Shown here: positions 41,828-50,286 of the stretch, piece by piece
Numbering within the stretch: position 1 is the stretch's first letter
Layout: every line of letters starts with the position of its first letter
Source of the DNA: Pelomonas sp047654805
GTDB lineage: Bacteria; Pseudomonadota; Gammaproteobacteria; Burkholderiales; Burkholderiaceae_C
DNA: 64,000 bases
Assembly (NCBI RefSeq): GCF_047654805.1
Contig: NZ_JASGIV010000001.1
Location: forward strand, 5,890,001 to 5,954,000
Direction of reading: 5' to 3'
Position numbers and translations under genes: made by a program
Notes under the pieces: model-generated
Told to the model about the DNA's origin: nothing
The model's database searches: none
Seen by the model: only the letters and a program-made list of their open reading frames with translations

Positions 41828-42813
41828 TGCTGCTTCTGCCCGGCAACGATCCCGCGGCCATCCAGGCTGCCGCGCAGCGGCTGGCGGACGGCGAGCTGCT
41901 CGGCCTGCCGACCGAGACCGTCTACGGCCTGGCCGCGCGGGCGGACCGTGACGCCGCGGTTGCCAAGATCTTTGCCGCCAAGGGCAGGCCCAGCGACCAC
42001 CCGCTCATCGTGCATGTGCTGGACGAAGCCAGCGCCGAGTCCTTCGCCGACCACCTGCCCGCCACGGCGCGCCGGTTGATGGAGGCCTTCTGGCCGGGGC
42101 CGCTGACAGTCATCGTGCCGCGCCGACCCGGCATGGCCGAGGCTGCGGCCGGCGGCCATGCGACGGTGGCGCTGCGCTCGCCAGCCCACCCGGTCGCTCG
42201 TGCGGTACTGGCCGCTGCGCGCGTGCTGGGCGTCGACGGCGTGGCCGCACCCAGCGCCAATCGCTTCGGCCGTGTCAGCCCGACGCTGGCCCGCCATGTC
42301 GTCGAGGAGTTCGGCACCGGGCTGATGGTGCTGGATGGGGGGGCCTGCGAGGTGGGCATCGAGTCCAGCATCGTGGACTGCAGCCGCGCGAGGCCGGCAC
42401 TGCTGCGCCCGGGACTGGTCGGCCGCGCACGCATCGAGGCCGTGCTGGGCGAGGCGCTGCACGAGCCGGACGCCGCCGCGCCCAAGGCCTCGGGAACGCT
42501 GGCAGCCCACTATGCGCCCAGTGCCCGCGTGCGCTTGCTGGACGCCGAGCATCTGGCTTTACGTTTTGCCACAGCTGTCGCCAGCGGAAGCCTGGAAGGG
42601 GTGGCGGTATATTCACGCGCCCAGTTGCCGGCGTGGCGCTGGCAGGCCATGCCGGCCGACCCGGCGGCGTCGGCCCACGAACTGTTTGCGGTGCTGCGGG
42701 CCATGGATGCGGCCGGCGCCCGCGAGATCTGGGTCGAGGCGCCTCCGCGCGACCCGGCCTGGGATGGCGTCCGGGACCGGCTCAGCCGGGCCGCAGCTGC
42801 CTTCAACGATTGA
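41827..42813 (+). CDS. tsaC: L-threonylcarbamoyladenylate synthase (Sua5/YrdC type)
   Basis: 328 residues: an N-terminal YrdC domain (GLPTETVYGLAARAD, KGRPSDHPLIVHV, SANRFGRVSPT) and a C-terminal Sua5 domain (GTLAAHYAPSARVRLL), so it is the long Sua5 form. It makes the TC-AMP intermediate for the t6A modification of ANN-decoding tRNAs. TGATG overlap with purK implies translational coupling. Confidence 0.94.
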   Translation: MLLLPGNDPAAIQAAAQRLADGELLGLPTETVYGLAARADRDAAVAKIFAAKGRPSDHPLIVHVLDEASAESFADHLPATARRLMEAFWPGPLTVIVPRRPGMAEAAAGGHATVALRSPAHPVARAVLAAARVLGVDGVAAPSANRFGRVSPTLARHVVEEFGTGLMVLDGGACEVGIESSIVDCSRARPALLRPGLVGRARIEAVLGEALHEPDAAAPKASGTLAAHYAPSARVRLLDAEHLALRFATAVASGSLEGVAVYSRAQLPAWRWQAMPADPAASAHELFAVLRAMDAAGAREIWVEAPPRDPAWDGVRDRLSRAAAAFND

Positions 42814-42838
42814 GTTTTCCTGCCCTGAGTTCATCGTC

Positions 42839-43798
42839 ATGCAACGTGTTGTCTCCCAGAAATTGAAGCGCGGCCTGGCCCTGGCCACGGTAAGCGTGGC
42901 CGCGCTGGTCGCCGGCTGCGGCGGCGGCAGCACCGAGCAGATCGACCCGTTCGCGCCGACCCGCATCATCACCTTCGGCGACGACAGCGCCGCCATCCTG
43001 CAGACCGGCAAGAAGTACACGATCAACGGCCTGAGCACCGACACCCAGCTTCCGGACTGCAGGCTCAACCCGGTCTGGAGCCAGGTTGTGGCCAGTGGCT
43101 TCAACTTCGTCTATCCGCAATGCAACAGCGACTTCGTCGCGCTGCCACAGGGCATCATGTACGCCGCTGCCGGCGTCAAGGTCGCCGACGTGCGAGACAA
43201 GATCGACCAGCACCTGTCCAACGACCGCTTTGGTCCCAAGGATCTGGTGACCATCATGGTGGGTGTCAATGACATCGTGGAGCTCTACCGCCAGTTCCCG
43301 CTGCAGAGCCGCGAATCGCTGCTCGGCGAGGCCAAGGCCCGCGGGAAGCTGCTGGCCGACCAGGTCAACCGCATCGCCAACGCCAACGGCCGCGTGGTGG
43401 TGAGCACGATCTTCGACGTGGGCCTGACGCCCTTCGGCCAGAAGGAGAAGGAGCAGCAGACGGACATCGATCGCGCCATTTTCCTGGACGATCTGAGCAC
43501 GGCCTTCAACACCGCGCTGCGACTGAACCTGTTGAACGACGGCCGGCTGATCGGTCTGGTGCTGACGGATGAAACCATTCAGCAGATCGCGCGCTTCCCG
43601 TCCGCCTTCGGCTATACCGACGTGACGCATGCGGCCTGCCGTGCCGATGTCGCTCCTCAGGACTGCACGACGAGTACGCTGCAAGTCGACGCCAACGCCT
43701 CGCAGTGGCTGTGGGCCGGTGATACGTTGCTGGGCCCCAGTGCGCAGAGCCGCATCGGCACGATGTATCTGAGCCGGGCGCGGAACAATCCGTTCTAA
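42839..43798 (+). CDS. SGNH/GDSL-type hydrolase lipoprotein
   Basis: A 319-residue lipoprotein: signal sequence with lipobox LVAGC at about residue 26. The block I GDSL-like motif is altered to FGDDSA (Asp-Ser in place of Asp-Ser-Leu), block III GVND is intact (VGVNDIVEL), and a late DVTHAAC supplies the Asp-x-x-His of block V. These point to an esterase or lipase attached to the outer membrane or periplasmic face. It follows tsaC by 25 bp and ends before a strong hairpin. Confidence 0.78.
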   Translation: MQRVVSQKLKRGLALATVSVAALVAGCGGGSTEQIDPFAPTRIITFGDDSAAILQTGKKYTINGLSTDTQLPDCRLNPVWSQVVASGFNFVYPQCNSDFVALPQGIMYAAAGVKVADVRDKIDQHLSNDRFGPKDLVTIMVGVNDIVELYRQFPLQSRESLLGEAKARGKLLADQVNRIANANGRVVVSTIFDVGLTPFGQKEKEQQTDIDRAIFLDDLSTAFNTALRLNLLNDGRLIGLVLTDETIQQIARFPSAFGYTDVTHAACRADVAPQDCTTSTLQVDANASQWLWAGDTLLGPSAQSRIGTMYLSRARNNPF

Positions 43799-43833
43799 AC
43801 CCGTCCCTGCGCGCTGACCGCCCCTTCAAGGTC

Positions 43834-43858
43834 GCGCCGCCAAGGCCCCTGGCGGCGC
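43834..43858. terminator. Bidirectional hairpin between SGNH gene and fadD
   Basis: A perfect 9-bp stem (GCGCCGCCA/TGGCGGCGC) with a 7-base loop lies in the 70-bp gap between two converging genes. No T-run follows in either direction, but position suggests it limits read-through from both sides. Confidence 0.5.
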
Positions 43859-43868
43859 CTGCAGGAAC

Positions 43869-45620
43869 TCAGGCGGTGTTGGTCCTGAGTTCGCGGCGCA
43901 GGATCTTGCCGACGTTGCTCTTGGGCAGTTCGTCGCGGAACTCGATGAAGCGAGGGCGCTTGTAGGCTGTCAGCTGCTGGCTGCAATAGCTGGTCAGGTC
44001 TTCCTCGGCCAGTGCCGGGTCGCTCTTGACGACGAAGAGCTTGACGGCTTCACCGGACTTGGCATCCGGCACGCCCACCGCAGCGCACTCCAGTACGCCG
44101 GGGTACAGGTTGACGACCTGCTCGATCTCCGTGGGATAGACGTTGAAGCCGCTGACCAGGATCATGTCCTTCTTGCGGTCGACGATACGCACATAGCCTC
44201 GTTCGTCCATGATGCCGATGTCGCCACTTTTGAAGAAACCGTCGGCGTCCATCACGTTGGCTGTCTCGTCAGGGCGCTTCCAGTAGCCGGCCATGACTTG
44301 CGGGCCGCGGATGCAGATCTCGCCGCGCTCGCCGAGGGGGACGTCCCGGCCATCGTCGTCGCGGATGGCGATCTCGGTGGATGGGATGGGCAGGCCGATG
44401 CTGCCGTTGAAGGCGCGCTGGTCCAGCGGGTTGATGGTGGCGGCCGGCGAGGTCTCGGACAGGCCGTAGCCCTCCACGACTGGGCAGCCGGTGACCTTGA
44501 GCCACTTCTCGGCCGTGGCCTGCTGCACGGCCATGCCTCCGCCGTTGGAGATGACCAGCTCGGAAAAATCCAGCCGCGAGAAGCCGGGCTCGTTGGCCAG
44601 CGCGTTGAAAAGGGTGTTGACGGCCGGGAATATATGGATCCTGTGGCCGCGCAGTGTCTCGATGAAGCCGGGGATGTCACGCGGATTGGGTATCAGGATG
44701 TTCAGGTGGCCCATGCGCGCGCCGAGCATGAAGCAGGCCGTCAGCGCGAAGATGTGGTACAGCGGCAGCGCACAGACATTGGTGAACTGCACGTTGCCGT
44801 CCGCATAGCCGGGTACCTTGGCCAGCATGGGCTGGAACCATGCCTCGACCTGCAGGATGTTGGCGACGATGTTGCGATGCAGCAGCGTGGCGCCCTTGGA
44901 CACGCCGGTCGTGCCGCCGGTGTATTGCAGGAAGGCGACATCGTCAGGCCCAAGCTCGGGCTTCTTCAGGCGCAGGCGGTCGCCGTGGCTCAGCGCTTCG
45001 TTGAAGCGCACGACGGTGCGGCCGTCGCCTGCCGGCAGGCGGAACTCCGGCACCATCTTCTTCACGTGGCGCACGGCAAAGTTGATCAGCGGGCCCTTCC
45101 ACCAGTTCAACAGGTCGCCCATGGACGCCAGCACTACATGGCGCACGTCGGTTGCAGCGATGACCTCCGACAGCGTGTGGGCGAAGTTCTCCAGCACGAC
45201 GATGGCGCGGGCGCCGGAGTCCTTCAACTGATGCTCCAGCTCACGCGGCGTGTACAGCGGGTTCACGTTCACGACGACGAACCCCGCGCGCAGGATGGCT
45301 GCGATGGCCACCGGGTACTGCAGGAGGTTGGGCATCATGATGGCCACGCGGTCGCCCTGCTTGAGCCCTTGAGCCTGCAGCCAGGCGCCGAGCTGGGTGG
45401 ACAGCTGGTCGATCTCGGCGAAACGCATGCGTTGGCCCATGCAGATTGCCGCGTCGCGCTGGGCATGCTGGCGGAAGGCCTCGTTCAGCAGGTCCACCAG
45501 CGAGCCATGGATGCGGCTGTCGATCTGCGCCGGCACGCCGGCCGGGTAACTGGCCAGCCAGGGCTTGTCGCGTGAGCTCAGGACGTGGGCGTCATCAAGG
45601 GCGGCAACGGCGGCAGTCAT
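43869..45620 (-). CDS. fadD: Long-chain-fatty-acid--CoA ligase
   Basis: A 583-residue adenylate-forming enzyme that activates fatty acids. The ATP/AMP motif YTGGTTGVSKGATL, the VEGYGLSETSPAATINP segment, the FACS-type DRKKDMILVSGFNVYPTEIE and the C-terminal catalytic lysine region PKSNVGKILRRELR are complete. The ATG at 45620 is used. Upstream at 45677-45692 lies TAGGG-n6-CCCTA, a dyad that might be an operator. Confidence 0.93.
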   Translation of the reverse strand: MTAAVAALDDAHVLSSRDKPWLASYPAGVPAQIDSRIHGSLVDLLNEAFRQHAQRDAAICMGQRMRFAEIDQLSTQLGAWLQAQGLKQGDRVAIMMPNLLQYPVAIAAILRAGFVVVNVNPLYTPRELEHQLKDSGARAIVVLENFAHTLSEVIAATDVRHVVLASMGDLLNWWKGPLINFAVRHVKKMVPEFRLPAGDGRTVVRFNEALSHGDRLRLKKPELGPDDVAFLQYTGGTTGVSKGATLLHRNIVANILQVEAWFQPMLAKVPGYADGNVQFTNVCALPLYHIFALTACFMLGARMGHLNILIPNPRDIPGFIETLRGHRIHIFPAVNTLFNALANEPGFSRLDFSELVISNGGGMAVQQATAEKWLKVTGCPVVEGYGLSETSPAATINPLDQRAFNGSIGLPIPSTEIAIRDDDGRDVPLGERGEICIRGPQVMAGYWKRPDETANVMDADGFFKSGDIGIMDERGYVRIVDRKKDMILVSGFNVYPTEIEQVVNLYPGVLECAAVGVPDAKSGEAVKLFVVKSDPALAEEDLTSYCSQQLTAYKRPRFIEFRDELPKSNVGKILRRELRTNTA

Positions 45621-45715
45621 CGGCAGACCTCGGCGGGAGAAGGTCTCTGATCTTGGGTTGCCTCGTGTCCCTCGCCTAGGGGACTTGCCCTACGTCGCCG
45701 CGGCGACAACAGCTC

Positions 45716-46393
45716 TCAGCCGCCATTGAACAAGGTGCGGGCCAGCGCCTCTTCGCGCTGCCTGACTGTGGCCAGGAACTCTCCGGCGCCCCGCATCGCG
45801 CGGAAGGTGTCGAAGCCGCTTTCTAGGAAGGCCTGCAGCGTGCCCAGCCCCGCCACCTGCGCCGGCCCCCGCATCAGCCGCAGCGTCTGGCGCAGCAGCG
45901 GTTTCGCCGTTAGCCGGTCCAGCGACTGGCCCACCGCCATCGTCAGGTCGATCTGGCGCTGGCGCGAGGCAGGCTCCCCGCACGCGCGCCAGGCGATGGC
46001 GTATTCGGCTGGCGTGATATCGGGCGACAGCAGGTGGTCGGCCATGCGTGTGTCCAGGTGCTCTGACAAGGCATGCAGCCTGGCCAGCCTGGCCACGGTG
46101 TCGACGACTTCGTCAGGGAACAGGCGCGTCAGCGTCGGGATGACTCGGGCGAACTGGGCGTCCCGCTGGCGGTAGTCGTCAGGGCCGTAGAGCTCGTGCA
46201 GGAAGAAGCGCGTCGCGGCCTCGTAGCGCGGGTGGGCCAGCAGGTCGGCGTAGGTATCGGCGAAGCGGCGCTGCTGGTAGGCCTTCAGGGCCTGGACGCG
46301 CGCGTCGAGCTCGGGGTCGGCGGCACGGCGGGCGCGTTCGGCATCGACGGCTCGCAGTTCCTTCAGCAGGGATTCGGCGCTCAGTTCATCCAT
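45716..46393 (-). CDS. FFLEELY-motif protein of unknown function
   Basis: A 225-residue helical cytoplasmic protein with the hallmark RFFLHELYGPDDYRQRDAQFARV, which matches the FFLEELYGPxD motif that names a proteobacterial family (the first Glu is His here). No enzymatic motif is seen. It is divergent from the lipase gene with only 36 bp between start codons. The long upstream open frame is antisense to that gene, so the ATG at 46393 is chosen. Confidence 0.75.
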   Translation of the reverse strand: MDELSAESLLKELRAVDAERARRAADPELDARVQALKAYQQRRFADTYADLLAHPRYEAATRFFLHELYGPDDYRQRDAQFARVIPTLTRLFPDEVVDTVARLARLHALSEHLDTRMADHLLSPDITPAEYAIAWRACGEPASRQRQIDLTMAVGQSLDRLTAKPLLRQTLRLMRGPAQVAGLGTLQAFLESGFDTFRAMRGAGEFLATVRQREEALARTLFNGG

Positions 46394-46429
46394 GGGGCGC
46401 TGGCGATTCTGCCCGCTTAGACTGGGCCG

Positions 46430-47296
46430 ATGAACGGGAGGCTGCAGAGGATCTGGATGGTGCTGCGTCTGGCGCTGGCGCTGGCGGTGGGCTGGCTGGC
46501 TGGATGGGGCTGGGGGCTGCTGACGCTGTGTCTGCAGAGCCTTGTGCTGGCTTTCGGCTTCGTGCAGCTGCGATGGGTAAACCGGCCGGCGCCGGGCTGG
46601 GGTCAGTTGCTGCGGGCCTGGGGGGGAGAGGCCATCGCCAGCGAGCTGGCGTTCTCGTGGCGGCAGCCCTGGCGCGAATGGGCTGAACCCGACCATCTGC
46701 CGGCGGGCGCGCGGGTTGGCGTGCTGCTGGTACACGGCTTCTCCTGCAACCGCGGGCGCTGGAACGGCTGGATGAGGCGACTGCGCAGGCTGGGTATCGC
46801 TTTCGTGGCGCCATCGCTGGAGCCCGCCTTCGGCAGCATCGACGCTTACGCCGATGAGATCGAAGCCGGCGTGCGCCGGCTCAAGGCCCTCACGGGACGC
46901 ATGCCCGTGCTATGCGCGCACAGCATGGGCGGGCTGGCGCTGAGGGCTTGGTGGCGCCGCTACGGGGACGGGCACGACGAAGCGCCGCGGGCGATCACGC
47001 TGGGCTCCCCCCACCAGGGTACGCGTATGGCGGCACTGGGCATGGGCGTCAACGCTGCTCAGATGCGCCAGGGCAGTGCCTGGCTGGCGGACCTCCCCGG
47101 CCTGCCGGATCTCGACTGTTTCTGGACGCCCTGCGACCAGGTCGTCAATCCGGCGGAGACCGCCATACTGAGCGGTGCGCGGGCGCACCGCGTTGACAGC
47201 GTGGGCCACATGGGCCTGGTCCACTCTGGCCAGGCTTGGCGGTGTCTTCAAACGACCTTGGCCGACTCGTCCTTCAGCACGCCGCGGCGGATCTGA
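46430..47296 (+). CDS. Alpha/beta-hydrolase, lipase-like, membrane-anchored
   Basis: 288 residues. Two hydrophobic segments near the N-terminus (about 5-45) should anchor it to the inner membrane. The hydrolase part starts VGVLLVHGFSCNRGRW (oxyanion loop), has the nucleophile elbow CAHSMGGLAL, an aspartate in the CDQVVNP region and a His in VDSVGHMGLVH. The substrate is unknown; triacylglycerol or PHB-related ester hydrolysis is possible. The last 49 bp overlap the end of hppD on the other strand. Confidence 0.85.
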   Translation: MNGRLQRIWMVLRLALALAVGWLAGWGWGLLTLCLQSLVLAFGFVQLRWVNRPAPGWGQLLRAWGGEAIASELAFSWRQPWREWAEPDHLPAGARVGVLLVHGFSCNRGRWNGWMRRLRRLGIAFVAPSLEPAFGSIDAYADEIEAGVRRLKALTGRMPVLCAHSMGGLALRAWWRRYGDGHDEAPRAITLGSPHQGTRMAALGMGVNAAQMRQGSAWLADLPGLPDLDCFWTPCDQVVNPAETAILSGARAHRVDSVGHMGLVHSGQAWRCLQTTLADSSFSTPRRI

Positions 47297-48387
47297 TCCA
47301 GCTCGATGCTCTCGAACAGGGCCTTGAAGTTGCCCTCGCCGAAGCCTTCGTTGCCCTTGCGCTGGATCAGCTCGAAGAAGATCGGGCCAATCACTTCCTT
47401 GGTGAAGATCTGCAGCAGCAGCTCGTTGTCCACGCCGAGATGGGTGGCGCCATCGATCAGGATGCGCAGGCGGCGCAGCTCGTCGACATTCTCGCCGTGG
47501 TTAGGCAAGCGCTTGTCGATGAGGTCGAAGTAGGTGTCGATGGTGTCCTGGAACACCACGCCGCCGTTCTTCATGCCTTCGACCGTGCCGTAGATGTCGG
47601 TCGTGCCCAGCGCCACGTGCTGGATGCCTTCGCCGTGGTACAGGTCCAGGTACTCGGCGATCTGGCTCTTGTCGTCGGAGCTCTCGTTGATGGGGATGCG
47701 GATCTTGCCGCAGGGACTGGTCATCGCCTTGCTCTTCAGGCCGGTCAGCTTGCCCTCGATGTCGAAGTAGCGCACCTCGCGGAAGTTGAAGAAGCGCTCA
47801 TAGAACTCCGACCATTCCTTCATGCGGCCGCGGAAGACGTTGTGTGTCAAGTGGTCGATCTCGGTCAGGCCGTGGCCCGCGGGGTTGGGGTCCACCGGCT
47901 GGCCGGCCGCGTCCAGCAGCGGCACGAAATCCACGTCGTAGATGGAGATGTTGCCTATGGCCCCGGCCTTGGCGCCGCTCTTGCCCTGCCAGCGGTCGAC
48001 GAAGTAGATGAGGGAGTCGCCGATGCCCTTGATGGCTGGAATGTTCAGCTCCATGGGACCGGCCTTGTTGTCGAAGCCCCAGGCGCCCAGCTCCAGGGCC
48101 CGCTGGTAGGCATGCGCTGCATCCTGCACGCGGAACGCGATGGCGCAGATCGACGGGCCATGCAGGCGCGCGAAGCGCTGGGCGAAGGAGTCGGTCTCGG
48201 CGTTGATGATGAAGTTGACGCCGCCTTGACGGTACAGCGTCACGTTCTTGTGGCGGTGGCGCGCCACGGCGGCGAACCCCATGGTCTCGAACAGCTTGCC
48301 GAGCGCGGCCGGATCCGGCGCGGCGAACTCGATGAACTCGAAGCCGTCGGTGCCCATGGGGTTGTCCCAGGGAGTGAACTTGGCCAT
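47248..48387 (-). CDS. hppD: 4-hydroxyphenylpyruvate dioxygenase
   Basis: A 379-residue Fe(II) enzyme of tyrosine catabolism that makes homogentisate. Two VOC-type halves are seen; the ligands are His in EIDHLTHNVFRG, His in GIQHVALGT and Glu in IFFELIQRKG. The ATG at 48387 gives the normal N-terminus. A divergent Lrp-type regulator gene 118 bp away is the likely controller. The 3' end runs 49 bp into the lipase gene. Confidence 0.95.
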   Translation of the reverse strand: MAKFTPWDNPMGTDGFEFIEFAAPDPAALGKLFETMGFAAVARHRHKNVTLYRQGGVNFIINAETDSFAQRFARLHGPSICAIAFRVQDAAHAYQRALELGAWGFDNKAGPMELNIPAIKGIGDSLIYFVDRWQGKSGAKAGAIGNISIYDVDFVPLLDAAGQPVDPNPAGHGLTEIDHLTHNVFRGRMKEWSEFYERFFNFREVRYFDIEGKLTGLKSKAMTSPCGKIRIPINESSDDKSQIAEYLDLYHGEGIQHVALGTTDIYGTVEGMKNGGVVFQDTIDTYFDLIDKRLPNHGENVDELRRLRILIDGATHLGVDNELLLQIFTKEVIGPIFFELIQRKGNEGFGEGNFKALFESIELDQIRRGVLKDESAKVV

Positions 48388-48450
48388 GTCTGCCTCGTCA
48401 GGAAATGTCTTAAGCAGGAAATTCTCCGGCGCGTGTTGCGCAGGTTTCAT

Positions 48451-48470
48451 GCAATATGCGGCGCAATATT
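48451..48470. promoter_or_regulatory. Possible Lrp-type site between hppD and its regulator
   Basis: GCAATAT occurs at 48451-48457 and 48463-48469 (12 bases apart), and AATAT/ATATT at 48453 and 48466 form a dyad. The AT-rich repeat stands out from GC-rich surroundings and suits Lrp/AsnC binding. Confidence 0.45.
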
Positions 48471-48505
48471 CCTTGGTGAAGCTGGAATGCTGCAAAATGT
48501 GCCCG

Positions 48506-48988
48506 ATGGAAGCTTCTTTGGAGCTCGACGCCATAGATCGCCGCATCCTCCGGGCGCTGCAGCAGGATGGCCGGGTTACCTACGACGCGCTGGCCGGCGA
48601 GGCCGGCCTGTCCTCGTCGGCAGTGCTGCGCCGCGTGCGCCGGCTGGAGGAGGCGGGTGTCGTCGCGGCCTATGTGGCACTGGTGCCACCTGAGCGCGTA
48701 GGCCTGAGGCTGACGGCCTACATCAACGTCAGGCTGGAAAAGCAGACCGACAACCCGTTGCGCAACCCGCGTGACCTGTTCCGCGCTGCGGTGCAGACCT
48801 GGCCCGAGGTCGTCGAATGCGCTGCGCTGACCGGCGAGATGGACTATCTGCTGCGGGTGCTGGTGCAGGACATGCAGCACTACGCGCGCTTCATCAGCGA
48901 CACGCTGCTGATGCATCCGAGCGTGCAGGACTGCAAGACGAGCTTCGTGCTGGAGCGGTTGAAGAACACGACTGCCGTGCCGGTTTGA
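48506..48988 (+). CDS. Lrp/AsnC family regulator
   Basis: A 160-residue regulator: N-terminal helix-turn-helix (LDAIDRRILRALQQDGRVTYDALAGEAGLSSSAVLRRVRRLEEAGVV) and a C-terminal RAM/AsnC ligand domain (GEMDYLLRVLVQDMQHYARFI). It is divergent from hppD and so is the probable tyrosine-responsive regulator of that gene. The ATG at 48506 gives the usual length; an ATG nine bases upstream is an alternative. Confidence 0.9.
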   Translation: MEASLELDAIDRRILRALQQDGRVTYDALAGEAGLSSSAVLRRVRRLEEAGVVAAYVALVPPERVGLRLTAYINVRLEKQTDNPLRNPRDLFRAAVQTWPEVVECAALTGEMDYLLRVLVQDMQHYARFISDTLLMHPSVQDCKTSFVLERLKNTTAVPV

Positions 48989-49040
48989 GCGGGCCGCGCC
49001 CGGCTTGAACCGGGCCGACGGGAGGTGGAATCCACCGGCC

Positions 49041-49559
49041 ATGGCGACGCTCGATCCCATCCCATCCCGCCCTGACCCCGTGCAGGTGCTCGGCTGGCTG
49101 CCGCGGCTGCGCCGCTACGCACGGGTGCTGCGGCGCAACAGGGAGGACGCCGACGATCTGGTTCAGGACACGCTGGAGCGCGCTTGGTCGCGCGTGGGGC
49201 ACTGGCAGGGCGTGGGCGACATGCGCACTTGGCTGTTCAGCATCATGCACAACCTGCATGTCGACGCGCTGCGGCGCGGGCGCCTTGAGACCGTGGACCT
49301 GGACGGGCAGGCGCCGGAGATCCCGGTCGCTGCCGCGCAGGCCGAACGGCTTGCGCTACGCGATCTGCAGCGCGCCTTGCTCGCGTTGCCTCGGGAGCAG
49401 CGCGACGTGCTGCTCCTCGTCGCGCTGGACGGCATGGCCTACGCCGAAGTCGCGCAGGCGTTGGGCATCCCGGCGGGCACGGTCATGTCGCGCCTGTCGC
49501 GCGGCCGCGAGAGGCTGCGCCAGTTGATGTCCCAGGAAGCCCGGCGACCGAAGTTCTAG
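49041..49559 (+). CDS. ECF-type RNA polymerase sigma factor
   Basis: A 172-residue sigma-70 family protein with region 2 (YARVLRRNREDADDLVQDTLERAW, then MRTWLFSIMHNLHVDALRR) and region 4 (LPREQRDVLLLVALDGMAYAEVAQALGIPAGTVMSRLSRGRERLR). No anti-sigma gene is next to it. The ATG at 49041 is chosen, although the GGGAGG before it is 15 bases away; a TTG at 49005 is possible. A PEP-CTERM protein gene follows in the same direction after 85 bp. Confidence 0.9.
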   Translation: MATLDPIPSRPDPVQVLGWLPRLRRYARVLRRNREDADDLVQDTLERAWSRVGHWQGVGDMRTWLFSIMHNLHVDALRRGRLETVDLDGQAPEIPVAAAQAERLALRDLQRALLALPREQRDVLLLVALDGMAYAEVAQALGIPAGTVMSRLSRGRERLRQLMSQEARRPKF

Positions 49560-49644
49560 GGATGCGGGGAATAGCGTGCCATGACGGCCGTCCACCTGGG
49601 TGGGGCGTATCGGCCCCGCCAATGAACGCCTCTCAGGAGTCCCC

Positions 49645-50286
49645 ATGCGCCTTCTTGTCATGACCTTAGCCGCCCTCGCCCTGCTGGGCCTTCCGCTGGC
49701 CAGCCAGGCGCTGGACGGCATCACCGACCCGAGGGGCGACTTTCTCGCCACCTTTGCCGGCAGCAGCGCCAGCGCCGACCTCGACGTGCTGAGCGCCAGC
49801 GTCTTCTACAACGCCTCCACCGATCTCTTCACGCTGACCGCCACGATGGATGGCAATGTCGGAAGCACAGCCACGGGCTTCTACGTCTGGGGAGTCAATC
49901 GCGGCGCGGGCACGACCGGCTTCAGCAGTCTGGGCCTGAATGGCGTGCGTTTCGACCGCGTCGTCATCCTGCGGCCGGACGGTACCGGCACGGTGGCCGG
50001 CGCTGGTGCGCTACCGGCAGGCTCGGTGACGATCAGCGGCCGGACCATCACCGGAGTCGTCAGCGGCAGCCTGCTGCCAAGTACCGGCTTCACGAACAAG
50101 CTGGACTACACCTTCAACCTCTGGCCGCGCGATGGCGCCTTCGCGGGCAATGCGGCCATCTCGGACTTCGCGCCCAACAACGCCAACTTCACGGCGGCGG
50201 CCGTACCGGAGCCGGGCACCGCGGTGCTGGGCACGCTGGGGCTGGCGGGACTTCTGGCCTGGCGTCGGCGTCAGTCGAATTCGTGA
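49645..50286 (+). CDS. PEP-CTERM sorting-domain exported protein
   Basis: 213 residues: an N-terminal signal peptide (MRLLVMTLAALALLGLPLASQA), a beta-rich, Thr/Ser/Asn-rich body with few charges, and a C-terminal PEP-CTERM signal: VPEPGTA, a hydrophobic helix and the basic end RRRQ. Such proteins are sorted by exosortase to the surface of bacteria that make exopolysaccharide. No exosortase gene is in this window. CAGGAG precedes the ATG. The end overlaps the HDOD gene by 16 bp, tail to tail. Confidence 0.88.
   Translation: MRLLVMTLAALALLGLPLASQALDGITDPRGDFLATFAGSSASADLDVLSASVFYNASTDLFTLTATMDGNVGSTATGFYVWGVNRGAGTTGFSSLGLNGVRFDRVVILRPDGTGTVAGAGALPAGSVTISGRTITGVVSGSLLPSTGFTNKLDYTFNLWPRDGAFAGNAAISDFAPNNANFTAAAVPEPGTAVLGTLGLAGLLAWRRRQSNS

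Noticed and set aside
45677..45692. TAGGG-n6-CCCTA upstream of fadD as another TGTAGGAC-type site
   Set aside because: It is a dyad but has longer spacing and lacks the GGAC core in palindromic form, so it is not counted with the island boxes.
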